Below, piece by piece: positions 33,595 through 42,485 of a stretch of DNA of 64,000 nucleotides (position 1 is its first letter; each line of letters starts with the position of its first letter). The notes below the pieces were generated by a model. That model did not search any database and was not told the origin of the DNA. It worked only from the letters and a program-made list of their open reading frames with translations. Origin of the DNA: Aeromicrobium choanae. Lineage in GTDB: Bacteria; Actinomycetota; Actinomycetes; Propionibacteriales; Nocardioidaceae. The DNA lies in NCBI RefSeq assembly GCF_900167475.1, contig NZ_LT796768.1, positions 1,116,001-1,180,000 of the forward strand, given 5' to 3'. The translations under genes were made by a program, and so were the position numbers.

Positions 33595-33661
33595 CCCGAC
33601 TTTTGTGACACCTTTCGGGCTGCTCGGGCACCCCGGACCGACTCCTGTCACAAAAGTCGGG
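33595..33661. repeat. ACTTTTGTGAC hairpin element, copy 2
   Basis: A perfect 16-base stem, CCCGACTTTTGTGACA (33595-33610) with its complement (33646-33661), encloses a 35-base loop, the same loop length as in the copy at 27370. It lies between the pyruvyl-transferase gene and tRNA-Lys. It may terminate the upstream gene. Confidence 0.75.
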
Positions 33662-33757
33662 TGCTCGGGGCGACAGGCCTTGGAGTCGCGCGCGATGCTC
33701 CGCCGGGGCTGAGCGTCCCCGTCCCGGCTGGCACACTGGTCCCTGCGCCACCGGCGC

Positions 33758-33833
33758 GGGCCTCTAGCTCAATTGGCAGAGCAGCGGACTTTTAATCCGC
33801 GGGTTGTGGGTTCGAGTCCCACGGGGCCCACCA
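33758..33833 (+). tRNA. tRNA-Lys (anticodon UUU)
   Basis: A complete cloverleaf. Acceptor GGGCCTC pairs with GGGGCCC (one G-U), the D stem is GCTC/GAGC, and the anticodon stem is GCGGA/TCCGC with loop CTTTTAA (anticodon TTT at 33791-33793). The T arm is GTGGG-TTCGAGT-CCCAC. The discriminator base is A, and CCA is encoded in the DNA (33831-33833). There is no intron. Confidence 0.97.
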
Positions 33834-33876
33834 CGGGGCAGCTGCGACGGGGACGCGTGGGCGCCCCTCGCCTCAC

Positions 33877-34755
33877 TCACGACTCGAGGTTGGCACGCAG
33901 CGCCGCGGCGCAGGCCGCCGCACCGTGGTCGGTCATGATGATCGCCGCGTGATCGACACCGTCCACGAGAGCGGCTGAGACGAGCGACGGCGTCGTCGCG
34001 ACCAAGCGCTCCACGTGGGCGGACGCGTACATCGGAGCCGAGTCGACGCCGATGCTCCAGGGCGCGTAGACCAGCCTCATCGGTGCCCGCACGGCGGCGA
34101 GCGCCGCGGCCGGAGCCTCGGAGGTGAAGACCGAGACCGCGTCGTCGACGACCGTCTCGAGGTCCCGGTGCACCGACAGCCCGCCGTCGACCTCCGCGAG
34201 GTCATGCCCCACGAGGGTCCGCATGCGCGGGTCGTCGGCGCCCGTCAACGGCGCCACGCTCCCCCGGTAGTGGTCGAGGTACGCCGACTCGTCGGCCCAG
34301 ACCCGGTCGGCGGCGTACTGCGCGCGGAACTGAGAGGCCACTGCCGCGGCCGGCGGCGGTCCCTGCTCGCCGAAGTCGAGCGGCAGCCCGCCGTCGACCA
34401 GGGTGACGGTGCGGACGCGCTCAGGGTGACGGGCGGCGAGCTCGCTGACGATGAAGCCGCCCAGGGACATGCCGAGGAGGTGGACACGATCGAGTCCCAG
34501 CGCGTCCAGCAGGGTCACCAGCTGGTCGGCGTGCTCGGCCACCGAGGACGGACCGGGGCGCGCCGGCGACCCTCCGCGGCCTGCGAGGTCGGGAGCGATC
34601 ATGCTCACCTCCGGCGCGGCGTCGAGGACCCACGACCACAACCGGTTGTTGCTGGACACACCGTGCACCGCCAGCACCGGCTCGGTCGTGCCGGGCCGGC
34701 TCAACACCTCGAACGGCCCGGCCACGGCCTCGACCACCTCGATCGTGGCGCTCAT
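33877..34755 (-). CDS. Alpha/beta-fold hydrolase
   Basis: A 292-residue hydrolase. Oxyanion region AVHGVSSNNRLWSW, nucleophile elbow GMSLGGF (Ser), and a C-terminal DGVDHAAIIM that supplies the catalytic His; the acid is probably the Asp in IGVDSAP. It is the last gene of the importer operon that starts with the GlcD-like gene. It overlaps the ATPase gene by four bases (ATGA). Coupling this tightly to an importer suggests it acts on the imported compound, for example an ester or lactone; the compound is unknown. Confidence 0.9.
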   Translation of the reverse strand: MSATIEVVEAVAGPFEVLSRPGTTEPVLAVHGVSSNNRLWSWVLDAAPEVSMIAPDLAGRGGSPARPGPSSVAEHADQLVTLLDALGLDRVHLLGMSLGGFIVSELAARHPERVRTVTLVDGGLPLDFGEQGPPPAAAVASQFRAQYAADRVWADESAYLDHYRGSVAPLTGADDPRMRTLVGHDLAEVDGGLSVHRDLETVVDDAVSVFTSEAPAAALAAVRAPMRLVYAPWSIGVDSAPMYASAHVERLVATTPSLVSAALVDGVDHAAIIMTDHGAAACAAALRANLES

Positions 34756-35561
34756 GCCGACACCCCTTCGGCGATGCTCGCCGTCTCGCGGCGGATGAGG
34801 CTCATGACCTCGCCGCGCAGGCGCAGGAACTCCGGATCGGCCTTCGTCGTCAGCTGGTCGCGGCCGGGCGGCAGGTCGACCTCGAGGTCGGCGGCGATCC
34901 GCGCCGGCTTGCCCGCCAGCACGACGACCCGGTCGCCGAGGTAGACCGCCTCGTCGATGTCGTGGGTGACGACCATCAGGGTCAGCCGGGACTCGGCCGC
35001 GATGCGCACGACCAGGTCCTCCAGGTCGGCACGGGTCTGGGCGTCCACCGACGCGAACGGCTCGTCCATCAGCAGCACCTGCGGCCGGTAGGCCAGGGCT
35101 CGCGCGATGGCCACGCGCTGCTGCATGCCGCCGGACACCTGCCAGGGGTAGAGCCGCTCGACACCGTCCAGACCGACGGCGGCCAGCGCCTCGGCGGCAC
35201 GGGCGTTGCGTTCCTGCCGCGACAGCGAGCGACGCAACGGCAACGTGACGTTCTCGCGGATGCGCAGCCACGGCATGAGCGAGCGGCCGTAGTCCTGGAA
35301 CACGACCGCCAGGTCGTCCGGCGGACCCGCCACGGCCTGCCCCGCCACCGCGACCTCTCCCCCGCTGGGCCGCTGGAGCCCGGCGACGCAGCGCAGCAAC
35401 GTCGACTTGCCCGTGCCCGAGTGGCCCACGACGCAGACGGTCTCTCCCGTCCGGATCTCGAGGTCGACGCCGTCGAGCACGTGTCGCGAGGCTCCGTTGA
35501 CGTCGAAGGTCTGCTGCAGTCCGGCGATGCGGACGGCGGGGACCGTGGATGACTGGTTCAT
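34752..35561 (-). CDS. NitT/TauT-type ABC transporter ATPase
   Basis: A 269-residue ATPase. Walker A GHSGTGKST, Q-loop VVFQDYGRSLMPW, signature VSGGMQQR (usual LSGGQ), Walker B VLLMDEPFASVD and switch THDIDEAV are all present. The Q-loop and the DEPFASVD segment are typical for nitrate/sulfonate/taurine and aromatic-acid importers. It works with the two permeases at 35577 and 36365 and the lipoprotein at 37225. There are 15 bases to the permease gene upstream and a four-base overlap with the hydrolase gene. Confidence 0.93.
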   Translation of the reverse strand: MNQSSTVPAVRIAGLQQTFDVNGASRHVLDGVDLEIRTGETVCVVGHSGTGKSTLLRCVAGLQRPSGGEVAVAGQAVAGPPDDLAVVFQDYGRSLMPWLRIRENVTLPLRRSLSRQERNARAAEALAAVGLDGVERLYPWQVSGGMQQRVAIARALAYRPQVLLMDEPFASVDAQTRADLEDLVVRIAAESRLTLMVVTHDIDEAVYLGDRVVVLAGKPARIAADLEVDLPPGRDQLTTKADPEFLRLRGEVMSLIRRETASIAEGVSA

Positions 35562-35576
35562 GAGGACTCCGAGGGA

Positions 35577-36368
35577 TCAGGCGCCGCCGGCGGCGACGGT
35601 GGTCGAACCGGCACGACGGCCTTCGTGCCATGACAGCACGAGCCGCTCGACGCCGGCGCTGAGCAGGTTGAGGGCGTAGCCGATCAGACCGAGCAGGATC
35701 AGCCCGGACCACATGTCGGCGATCGCGTAGCTGCGCTGCGACTGCAGGATGAAGTAGCCGATGCCCTCGCTGGACCCGAAGAGCTCGCTACCGACCATGA
35801 CGACGACGGCCACGGAGACGCTGGTCCGCACACCGACCATGATCTGCGGCGCGGCGTTGGGGAGCATCACCCGGGTCACCAGCGTGGCCGCCGAGAGCCG
35901 GTACGTGCGAGCGACGTCGCGCACCAGGGGGTCCACGGCGCGCACCCCGTCGACGGTGTTGAGGAAGGTCGGCCAGAACGCGCCCAGCGCGATGATGACG
36001 ACCTTCGACGTCACGCCGAGACCGAACATCGCCACGATGAGCGGGAGCAGCGCCACGATGGGCGTCGCGCGCATGAACTCGAAGAGCGGGGTCAGGGCGG
36101 TGTTGACCCGGGGCATCAGCCCCAGCGCCACGCCCGCGGCCAGGGCTGCGAGCAGCCCGGCAACGAGTCCCAGACCCAGGTTGGTGAGGCTGAACGCCAC
36201 GTCGGTCGGGACCCGCTCGAAGAGCCACAGCTCCTGGAATCGCTCGAGGATCGTCTGCAGCGGCGGGAAGTAGATCGACGTGCTGTTGGCCGAGGCGAAC
36301 CACCACGTGGTCACGAGCGCGACGGGCAGCCAGGCCTCGACGGCCAGCGCCGTCAGCCGGCGCCTCAT
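35577..36368 (-). CDS. NitT/TauT-type ABC permease, second copy
   Basis: A 263-residue permease with six predicted TM helices (BPD_transp_1 type). The coupling loop lies at VDPLVRDVARTYRLSAATL, and it is followed by LPNAAPQIMVGVRTSVSVAV, which is characteristic of the SsuC/TauC group. It overlaps the other permease gene by four bases. Two different permeases mean a heterodimeric channel; many systems of this family use one homodimer. Confidence 0.92.
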   Translation of the reverse strand: MRRRLTALAVEAWLPVALVTTWWFASANSTSIYFPPLQTILERFQELWLFERVPTDVAFSLTNLGLGLVAGLLAALAAGVALGLMPRVNTALTPLFEFMRATPIVALLPLIVAMFGLGVTSKVVIIALGAFWPTFLNTVDGVRAVDPLVRDVARTYRLSAATLVTRVMLPNAAPQIMVGVRTSVSVAVVVMVGSELFGSSEGIGYFILQSQRSYAIADMWSGLILLGLIGYALNLLSAGVERLVLSWHEGRRAGSTTVAAGGA

Positions 36369-37228
36369 CGGTGCCCCCGAACGGACGGGTGCCAGGCGAT
36401 GACCCGACGCTCCAGGCGCCTGAACAGCAGCACGACGGCGAGGCCGAGGAAGCCGGACAGCAGCGTGTAGGCGTAGACGTCGACGGTCTCGCCGTTGCGC
36501 TGCGCCACGGCGATCAGTGAGCCGACGCCGGGCACCAGGACCAGCAGCTCGACCGAGATCACCAGGAGCATCGCGATGATCGCCGACAGCCGCACGCCCG
36601 TGGCGATGTACGGCATGGCGCTGGGCAGCACGACGCGGCCGAGGATCGACCACCGGCCGAGCCCGTAGCTGTGAGCCGTCTCGATCGCCAGTGGATCGGT
36701 GTCCCGCACGCCGTAGATCGTCTGCAGGAGCAGGGGCCAGATGCAGGCGGGGATGACGATGAGCAGCACGGCCTCCCGGCTCGCGCCGTAGACGAGCGCC
36801 GCCAGGGGGATCAGGCCGAGCGCGGGGATCGTGCGCAGGAAGTCGATCGTGAACCTCGAGCTGCGGTAGGCGAGCGTGCTCCGGCCCAGCAGCAGCCCGA
36901 TCGGGATGGCCACGGCCAGGGCCACGGCGAGGCCGATCGACCAGGCGGTGAGCGTCTGACCGATGGCGGTCCAGGCCTCGGAGGTGCCCAGCACCTCGGC
37001 CAGGCGGGCGAAGGACTCGACGCTGCCGGCCAGCGCCGAGTCGCTGACCTGGTCGGTGACGGCGAGCCACGACCACACGGCCAGGGCCGCCGCGACGGCC
37101 GCGACCTGGCTGACCAGGGCGGGCACGGCGCGGCGGGTCCGCCGCGCCGCGGAGGGCGGGACCGGTGCCGACGTCGCTGCGCCGGACACCACCTCCCGAT
37201 CCTCCGCGACGCGCTCGGACACGGTCAC
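36365..37228 (-). CDS. NitT/TauT-type ABC permease, first copy
   Basis: A 287-residue permease with a longer cytoplasmic N-terminus (about 45 residues, Arg-rich) before TM1 (VAAVAAALAVWSWLAV). The coupling loop is at DPLAIETAHSYGLGRWSILG, then LPSAMPYIATGVRLSAIIAM. GTG at 37228 overlaps the stop of the binding-protein gene (GTGA); GTG at 37222 is possible. It pairs with the permease at 35577. Confidence 0.92.
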   Translation of the reverse strand: MTVSERVAEDREVVSGAATSAPVPPSAARRTRRAVPALVSQVAAVAAALAVWSWLAVTDQVSDSALAGSVESFARLAEVLGTSEAWTAIGQTLTAWSIGLAVALAVAIPIGLLLGRSTLAYRSSRFTIDFLRTIPALGLIPLAALVYGASREAVLLIVIPACIWPLLLQTIYGVRDTDPLAIETAHSYGLGRWSILGRVVLPSAMPYIATGVRLSAIIAMLLVISVELLVLVPGVGSLIAVAQRNGETVDVYAYTLLSGFLGLAVVLLFRRLERRVIAWHPSVRGHR

Positions 37229-38205
37229 TTCGCCACGACCTGCTCGACGTCGATCGGCTTCGCGATGCCGCCGTACTGGGCCAGGACGTCGTTGATGGTG
37301 TCGAAGCTCGAGGGCGAGATGTCGGCCTGAAGCTTGTTGATCTTCGTGGCCTTGGCGACCTCCGGCTTCATCTTGAAGTACTTCTCGAAGATCGGGATGA
37401 GCTTGTCCGGGTCCTCGTCGGCCAGCTCGATCGACTCGGCGACGGCGTCCTGCAGGGCGTCGACGGTGTCGGAGTTGGCGTCGGCCCACTCGCGGGTCGC
37501 GGTCATGACCAGGCGGGGCGACTCGGCGAAGACCGTCTCGATCGGATCACCGAACGGCACCTCGGCGCCACCGTCGATCAGCTGCGTCATGAACGGGTCG
37601 GCCACGAGGGCCGCGTCGATGTCACCGGAGGCGAAGGCGTCGGCGACGGCAGCGAAGGGCACCTCGACGATCTCCACCTTCTTGTCGTCGCCTCCGTCGT
37701 CGACGACGACCTGGCGCACCCCGAACTCCGAGGCCGACTTCAGCAGGTTTACGCCGACCTTGCGACCCTCGAGGTCCTTGGGCGTCGTGATGTCGCTGCC
37801 CTTCGGCACGACGAGCGCCGAGCCCGAGCTGCCCGAGGCGCCCGCCTCGAAGGTGCTGACACCGCTGACCGCGACGACGGGGACGTTCTGCCCGGCGGCC
37901 ACGGCCATGCCCGGGCCGGTGTTGACGCTCAGGTCGACCTTGCCGGAGATCAGGGCACCGACGAGGTCGGTGGCCGCGGCCTCCTCGGCGACGAGGTCGA
38001 TGCCGTGCTTCTCGAAGATGCCCTCCTCGATGCCGAGCAGCACCGGGGCGGAGTCGGGGAGGCTGTAGTTCCAGGTGAGCTGGTTCGCGGCGGCGGCCGA
38101 GTCGCCGTCGCCATCCTCGCCGCCACCGCATGCGGCCAGGGCGAGGACGAGCGCCCCGGCGCCGAGGGCACCGAAGAGCTTGCGGGTGGTGGACGGACGG
38201 GTCAT
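37225..38205 (-). CDS. NitT/TauT-type substrate-binding lipoprotein
   Basis: A 326-residue lipoprotein with a clear lipobox (ALVLALAAC, then GGGED). The NMT1/SsuA-like fold follows: LPDSAPVLLGIEEGIFEKHG, ISGKVDLSVNTGPGMAVAAG, then DLEGRKVGVN and DIDAALVADPFM. AGGAG lies about eight bases before the ATG at 38205. Unlike the protein at 13266, this one is clearly exported. It overlaps the GlcD-like gene by four bases. The ligand is not readable from sequence; the enzyme partners suggest a hydroxy-acid, lactone or ester. Confidence 0.93.
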   Translation of the reverse strand: MTRPSTTRKLFGALGAGALVLALAACGGGEDGDGDSAAAANQLTWNYSLPDSAPVLLGIEEGIFEKHGIDLVAEEAAATDLVGALISGKVDLSVNTGPGMAVAAGQNVPVVAVSGVSTFEAGASGSSGSALVVPKGSDITTPKDLEGRKVGVNLLKSASEFGVRQVVVDDGGDDKKVEIVEVPFAAVADAFASGDIDAALVADPFMTQLIDGGAEVPFGDPIETVFAESPRLVMTATREWADANSDTVDALQDAVAESIELADEDPDKLIPIFEKYFKMKPEVAKATKINKLQADISPSSFDTINDVLAQYGGIAKPIDVEQVVAK

Positions 38206-39650
38206 GACATTTCTCCTGTGGGGGGTGCGGTCGATGTGGTCGGCGGCGAGGTGAAGACCTTGCCGGGGTTGAACAGGTGGGACGGATCGAGGGCGGCCTT
38301 CACGGCGCGGTGCATCTCGACGACCTCGGCCGACAGCTCGGCGGTGAGGCCCTCGCGCTTGAGCAGGCCGACGCCGTGCTCGCCCGTGACGGTGCCCCCG
38401 AGCGCGATGGCGTCGGCGATGATGTCGTCGAAAGCGGCCTCGGCGCGCGCCCGGGCCACCTCGTCGCCCGGGGGCGTCACCAGCAGCGGGTGCAGGTTCC
38501 CGTCCCCGGCGTGGGCGATGTTCGCGATCACGATGTCGTGGCGGACCGCGATGCGCTCGATGCGCGCCAGCATCTCCGGCACCTGCTCCTTGGGGACGCA
38601 GACGTCCTCGGTCAGGACCGGTCCGAGGCGTTCGAGCGCTGGATAGGCCAGGCGGCGGGCGGCGAACAGCGCCTCGGCCTCGTCCTCGTCGGTCGAGCGC
38701 TCGGCCCAGGTGGCGCCGGCGCCACGGAAGCACGCGACCATCTGCTCGGCGAGAGCCTCGCCGGTCTCGCCCGGCTCGTCGAAGCGGCCCAGCAGGACGA
38801 CCTCGGCCTCGGTCGACAGGCCCATGTTCTTCCACGCGTCGACGGCCCGCAGGCAGTGCCGGTCGACCAGCTCGAGTGCGGACGGCACCAGGCCGGCCTC
38901 GCCCACGGCCCGCACGGCCGCGCCGGCATCCACGACGGAGGAGAAGAAGCCGGCGACCGTCACGGCCGGGGCAGGCAGCGGGCGGAGGCGGACGGTGACC
39001 TCGGTGACGATGCCGAGCGTGCCCTCGGACCCGACGACGAGGCCCATCAGGTCGTAGCCCGCGACGCCCTTGGCGGTGCGCCGGCCGAGCCGGACGACCT
39101 CACCGCGGCCCGTGACGACCTCGAGCTGCAGGACGTAGTCGCGGGTGACGCCGTACTTGACGCAGCACAGCCCTCCGGCGTTGGTCGCGACGTTGCCGCC
39201 GATCGTCGACCACGGGGAGCTGGCGGGGTCCGGCGGGTACCAGAGACCGTGCTCGGCCACCGTCTCGCGCAACACGTCGTTGACCACGCCGGGCTGCACG
39301 ACGGCGAGCCGCTCCAGGCGGTTGATCTCCAGCACCCGGTTCATGCGCTCGAGCGAGACCACGACACAGCCGTCGAGGGCGTTCGCTCCGCCGGAGAGCC
39401 CGGTGCCGGCGCCGCGGGCGACGACGGGAACGCCGTGCCGCAGGCAGGCACGGACGACCTGCACGACGTCGTCGGTGGACGTGGCGCGGACCACGGCGGC
39501 GGGTCGTCCGTACGGCGCCCACGCCGCCTGGTCCCGGCTCATGCCCTCCATGACGTCGGGCTCGGTCAGCACGGCCCCCGCGGGCAGCAGACCGACGAGC
39601 TCCTCGGCGATGGCGGTGACCGCGACGTCCCGCGCGACGGACGTGGTCAT
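38202..39650 (-). CDS. glcD: FAD-linked oxidase, GlcD/D-2-hydroxyacid dehydrogenase type
   Basis: A 482-residue flavoprotein. The FAD-binding PCMH domain carries GVPVVARGAGTGLSGGANAL and SPWSTIGGNVATNAGG, and the C-terminal half holds the metal/substrate motif AHAGDGNLHP and GTVTGEHGVGLLKR. Such enzymes oxidise D-2-hydroxyacids (glycolate, D-lactate, 2-hydroxyglutarate). The GlcE and GlcF partners are absent here, so it may act alone with an unknown acceptor. It is the first gene of the six-gene importer operon, 109 bases downstream of the PucR-type regulator, so importer and oxidase probably serve the same compound. Confidence 0.9.
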   Translation of the reverse strand: MTTSVARDVAVTAIAEELVGLLPAGAVLTEPDVMEGMSRDQAAWAPYGRPAAVVRATSTDDVVQVVRACLRHGVPVVARGAGTGLSGGANALDGCVVVSLERMNRVLEINRLERLAVVQPGVVNDVLRETVAEHGLWYPPDPASSPWSTIGGNVATNAGGLCCVKYGVTRDYVLQLEVVTGRGEVVRLGRRTAKGVAGYDLMGLVVGSEGTLGIVTEVTVRLRPLPAPAVTVAGFFSSVVDAGAAVRAVGEAGLVPSALELVDRHCLRAVDAWKNMGLSTEAEVVLLGRFDEPGETGEALAEQMVACFRGAGATWAERSTDEDEAEALFAARRLAYPALERLGPVLTEDVCVPKEQVPEMLARIERIAVRHDIVIANIAHAGDGNLHPLLVTPPGDEVARARAEAAFDDIIADAIALGGTVTGEHGVGLLKREGLTAELSAEVVEMHRAVKAALDPSHLFNPGKVFTSPPTTSTAPPTGEMS

Positions 39651-39759
39651 GCGCGGCGCCTACGGATGGATGTGGTGGTCACGGGAATCAGAAGACCAGG
39701 CCTGTGGCCCGCGTCACATGGAGGAACTCTCCGGCGTTGTGCGCTCCGAGTGGAGGTTC

Positions 39760-41655
39760 TCACCCGTGGGTGTCGAGGCGCTCCGCGAGCCTGCGCAACC
39801 GCAGCGCGAGCTGGAGCTCCAGGGCGCGGTCGGTGCCGCGCCAGTCGTCACCGAGCAGCTCGGTGATCCGGTCGAGCCGCTGGTAGAGGGTGTTGACGTG
39901 CACGTGCAGCGCCGCGCAGGTGCGAGCGTGGTGCTGCGCCTGGCCCAGGTACGTCTCCAGCGTGTCGACCAGGTGGCGGTTCCTCTCGGCGTCGTGCCGC
40001 ACGAGCGCGCCGATCTGGTCGTCGACGAATGCCCTGGCGTCCCCGCGGCCGGCCCTCCCGAACAACGACGCGTAAGGACTGGTCTCGGCGACGAGCGCAC
40101 AGGAGTGGCCGCGATCCAGAGCCACGAGCAGCGCGGCGGTCTGGCGCGCCGACTCGTGCGCCGCGCGCAGCGCCGTCACCCCGCCCGGCCAGACCGCGAC
40201 GCCGACCGCGCCGGGCAGCTCGGGTCCTTCGACGCGCACCACGCGGTCGCGAGCCACGACCGGCTCCACGCGTGGCAGCAGCACGACGGTGTGGCCGGCG
40301 TGGTCGGCCGACCAGCCACCGAGGGCGGCCGCGACCCGTTCACCCAGACGTCGCTGAGCTCGCTCGGCCTCCACTCCGTGGTCGAGCACCAGGACCGAGC
40401 CGCTCGCGTCCAGGTCCACCCCGGCGGCTCGAGCCCGACGACGCAGGCCGGCCTCGTCGAGACCTGAGGTGAGCGCCGCAGCCAGCAGCTCGCCGCGCGA
40501 TCGCAGCTCGGCGAGGGCCACGGCTCGCTCCGACACCACGGCGAGCGCCACCGCCACGGCGCCCGTCTCCAGCAGGCGCAGCGCGTTCGGGCTCATGGGC
40601 GCGCTCGTCGCCACCACGAGTGCTCCTCCGACACCGTCCCTCAGCGCGATCGCCGTGGCCGAGACGTGGTGTCCCGACTCGGTCTCCCACGTGTGCGTCC
40701 GGGCGTCGTCGAACCGGGAGAGGTCGTCCGGCACGGGCACCTCGGCGACCGAAGGTCCGGGATTGAGCACCTCCCCCGTGCGATCGACGACGGCGACGGC
40801 CGCACCGACGGCACGCGCGATGACATCGGCGACGTCCGCGACGCCGCCGCCACGCACCACGACATCAGCCAGAGTCTCGCGCAGCTCGCTCGCCTGCTGC
40901 AAGGTCGTGTTGCTCTCGCTCACCTCGTCGAGGGCGGCCTGGTAGGACTCGAAGAGGGTGGCATTGCGGAGCGCGACCGCGGCATGCGCCGCCAGCGCGG
41001 CCAGCAACTCGATCTCGTGCTCGTGGAACCGCCGGGGCCGACGATCGGCCGCCAGGAGGACGCCGAGCGTGTCGGTCGGCTCGGCGCCGACACGCAGTGG
41101 CACGCCGACGATGCCTCCCAGCTGCTCGCTGACGGCCGCGGCGTCGCCGGCAGGGAGCCGGGCGATCGACTCGTCGGTGAGGTAGGACCGGGTCCACATG
41201 GGCCGTCCGGTGCGCACGACCTCGCCGCCCAGACCTTCGCCCTCGTGCAGCTCGATGCCGGTGAGCGCCGACCCCATGGACCCGTCGGCGTACTCGATGC
41301 GCAGCATCCCGTCGGGCTGGCGCAGCATGATGTAGGCGACGTCGACGGCGAGCAGCTGGCGCGCCTGCACCGCCACCTGCTGCAGCACGTCAGCCGGGTC
41401 GTGCAGGGTGGCGAGCCGTCGCGCGAGGTCGTTCAGTGCCGCCAGCTCACGCGCCACCCGACGCCGCTCGTCGAGGCGGTCGCGGATGGTCCGAACGAGG
41501 TCGACCTCCGTCTGCAGCGCCGCGTGCCGCTCGGCCGGAGCCTCCGCCAGGAGACGGGCGCGATGCTCCTCGATCTCGTTGGCCGACACGTCGTCGTCGA
41601 GCATCCGGAGCCAGTCGGGCACACCGGAGCGCTCGGGTCCGGCCGACGCGTTCAT
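39760..41655 (-). CDS. PucR/CdaR-type regulator with GAF domain
   Basis: A 631-residue regulator. A coiled region (about 28-85) leads to a GAF domain (VLQQVAVQARQLLAVDVAYI to LAAHAAVALRNATLF), then a PucR-type middle domain, and a C-terminal helix-turn-helix of the HTH_30 type (ARTCAALHVHVNTLYQRLDR). Regulators of this layout activate genes for acids, purines or diols when a ligand binds. It precedes the GlcD-importer operon on the same strand and probably controls it; the bkd SDR gene upstream ends 49 bases before its start. Confidence 0.9.
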   Translation of the reverse strand: MNASAGPERSGVPDWLRMLDDDVSANEIEEHRARLLAEAPAERHAALQTEVDLVRTIRDRLDERRRVARELAALNDLARRLATLHDPADVLQQVAVQARQLLAVDVAYIMLRQPDGMLRIEYADGSMGSALTGIELHEGEGLGGEVVRTGRPMWTRSYLTDESIARLPAGDAAAVSEQLGGIVGVPLRVGAEPTDTLGVLLAADRRPRRFHEHEIELLAALAAHAAVALRNATLFESYQAALDEVSESNTTLQQASELRETLADVVVRGGGVADVADVIARAVGAAVAVVDRTGEVLNPGPSVAEVPVPDDLSRFDDARTHTWETESGHHVSATAIALRDGVGGALVVATSAPMSPNALRLLETGAVAVALAVVSERAVALAELRSRGELLAAALTSGLDEAGLRRRARAAGVDLDASGSVLVLDHGVEAERAQRRLGERVAAALGGWSADHAGHTVVLLPRVEPVVARDRVVRVEGPELPGAVGVAVWPGGVTALRAAHESARQTAALLVALDRGHSCALVAETSPYASLFGRAGRGDARAFVDDQIGALVRHDAERNRHLVDTLETYLGQAQHHARTCAALHVHVNTLYQRLDRITELLGDDWRGTDRALELQLALRLRRLAERLDTHG

Positions 41656-41704
41656 CGAGGCATCATCCCACGGCCGAGGGCGCGACGAGCTCGCACTCCG
41701 TCGC

Positions 41705-42460
41705 CTATCGGGGCGCCATCCGCAGGGCGCCGTCCATCCGGATGGTCTCGCCGTTGAGGTAGTCGTGATCGACGACCATCGTGACGAGCTGGGCGTACTC
41801 GGCCGGCGAGCACAGGCGTTGCGGGAACGGGACGCCGGCGGCCAGGCCCGCCCGGAACTCGTCGCTGACGGTGGCCAGCATCGGCGTGTCGACGATGCCC
41901 GGCGCGATGGTGCACACGCGGATGCCGTGCTGCGCGAGGTCGCGGGCGGCAGGCAGGGTCATGCCGACGACGCCGCCCTTCGACGAGGCGTAGGCGACCT
42001 GGCCGACCTGTCCGTCGTAGGCGGCGATCGAGGCGGTGTTGACGATGACCCCGCGCTGGCCGTGCTCGTCGGGCTCGGTCGCGGCGATGGCCTCCGACCC
42101 CAGGGCGAGCACGGTGAACGTGCCGACGAGGTTGATCTGCACGACCTTGGCGTAGAGGGCCAGGTCGTGGACGCCCCTGCGGCCCAGGATGCGTGCCGAC
42201 GGGGCGATGCCGGCGCAGCTCACCACGGTGCGCAGCGGAGCGTCGGCGCTGGCCGTCGCGACGGCGGCGCCGACCTGGGACTCGTCGGTCACGTCGGCTG
42301 CCACGTAGGTCACTCCGGGCACCTGGGACGCCTGCTCGATCGCCGCCGGCAGGTCGAGCGCGTGGACGGTCGCACCCTTCTCGGCGAGGGCTCGCGCGGT
42401 CGCGGCGCCGAGTCCGGACGCCCCGCCCGTGACGATGGCGGCGGTGTCGATGAGCTGCAT
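41705..42460 (-). CDS. SDR, type 2 3-hydroxyacyl-CoA dehydrogenase-like
   Basis: A 251-residue short-chain dehydrogenase. Cofactor loop TGGASGLG, SCAG for the NNAG motif, catalytic Ser in NTASIAAYDGQVGQ and YASSK for Tyr-x3-Lys. The text around it (VVQINLVGTFTVLALGSEAI, RVCTIAPGIVDTPML) matches the HSD17B10-like group, which oxidises 2-methyl-3-hydroxybutyryl-CoA in isoleucine breakdown. As last gene of the branched-chain keto-acid operon this role is probable. AGGAG lies five bases before the ATG. Confidence 0.9.
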   Translation of the reverse strand: MQLIDTAAIVTGGASGLGAATARALAEKGATVHALDLPAAIEQASQVPGVTYVAADVTDESQVGAAVATASADAPLRTVVSCAGIAPSARILGRRGVHDLALYAKVVQINLVGTFTVLALGSEAIAATEPDEHGQRGVIVNTASIAAYDGQVGQVAYASSKGGVVGMTLPAARDLAQHGIRVCTIAPGIVDTPMLATVSDEFRAGLAAGVPFPQRLCSPAEYAQLVTMVVDHDYLNGETIRMDGALRMAPR

Positions 42461-42485
42461 GGTTCTCCTGGGGTCGTGGGGGGGG

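Noticed and set aside
33595..33661. Possible CRISPR or phage attachment site beside tRNA-Lys
   Set aside because: There is a single inverted repeat and no spacer series. The copy at 27370 is not next to a tRNA, and no integrase gene or duplicated tRNA 3' end is visible.
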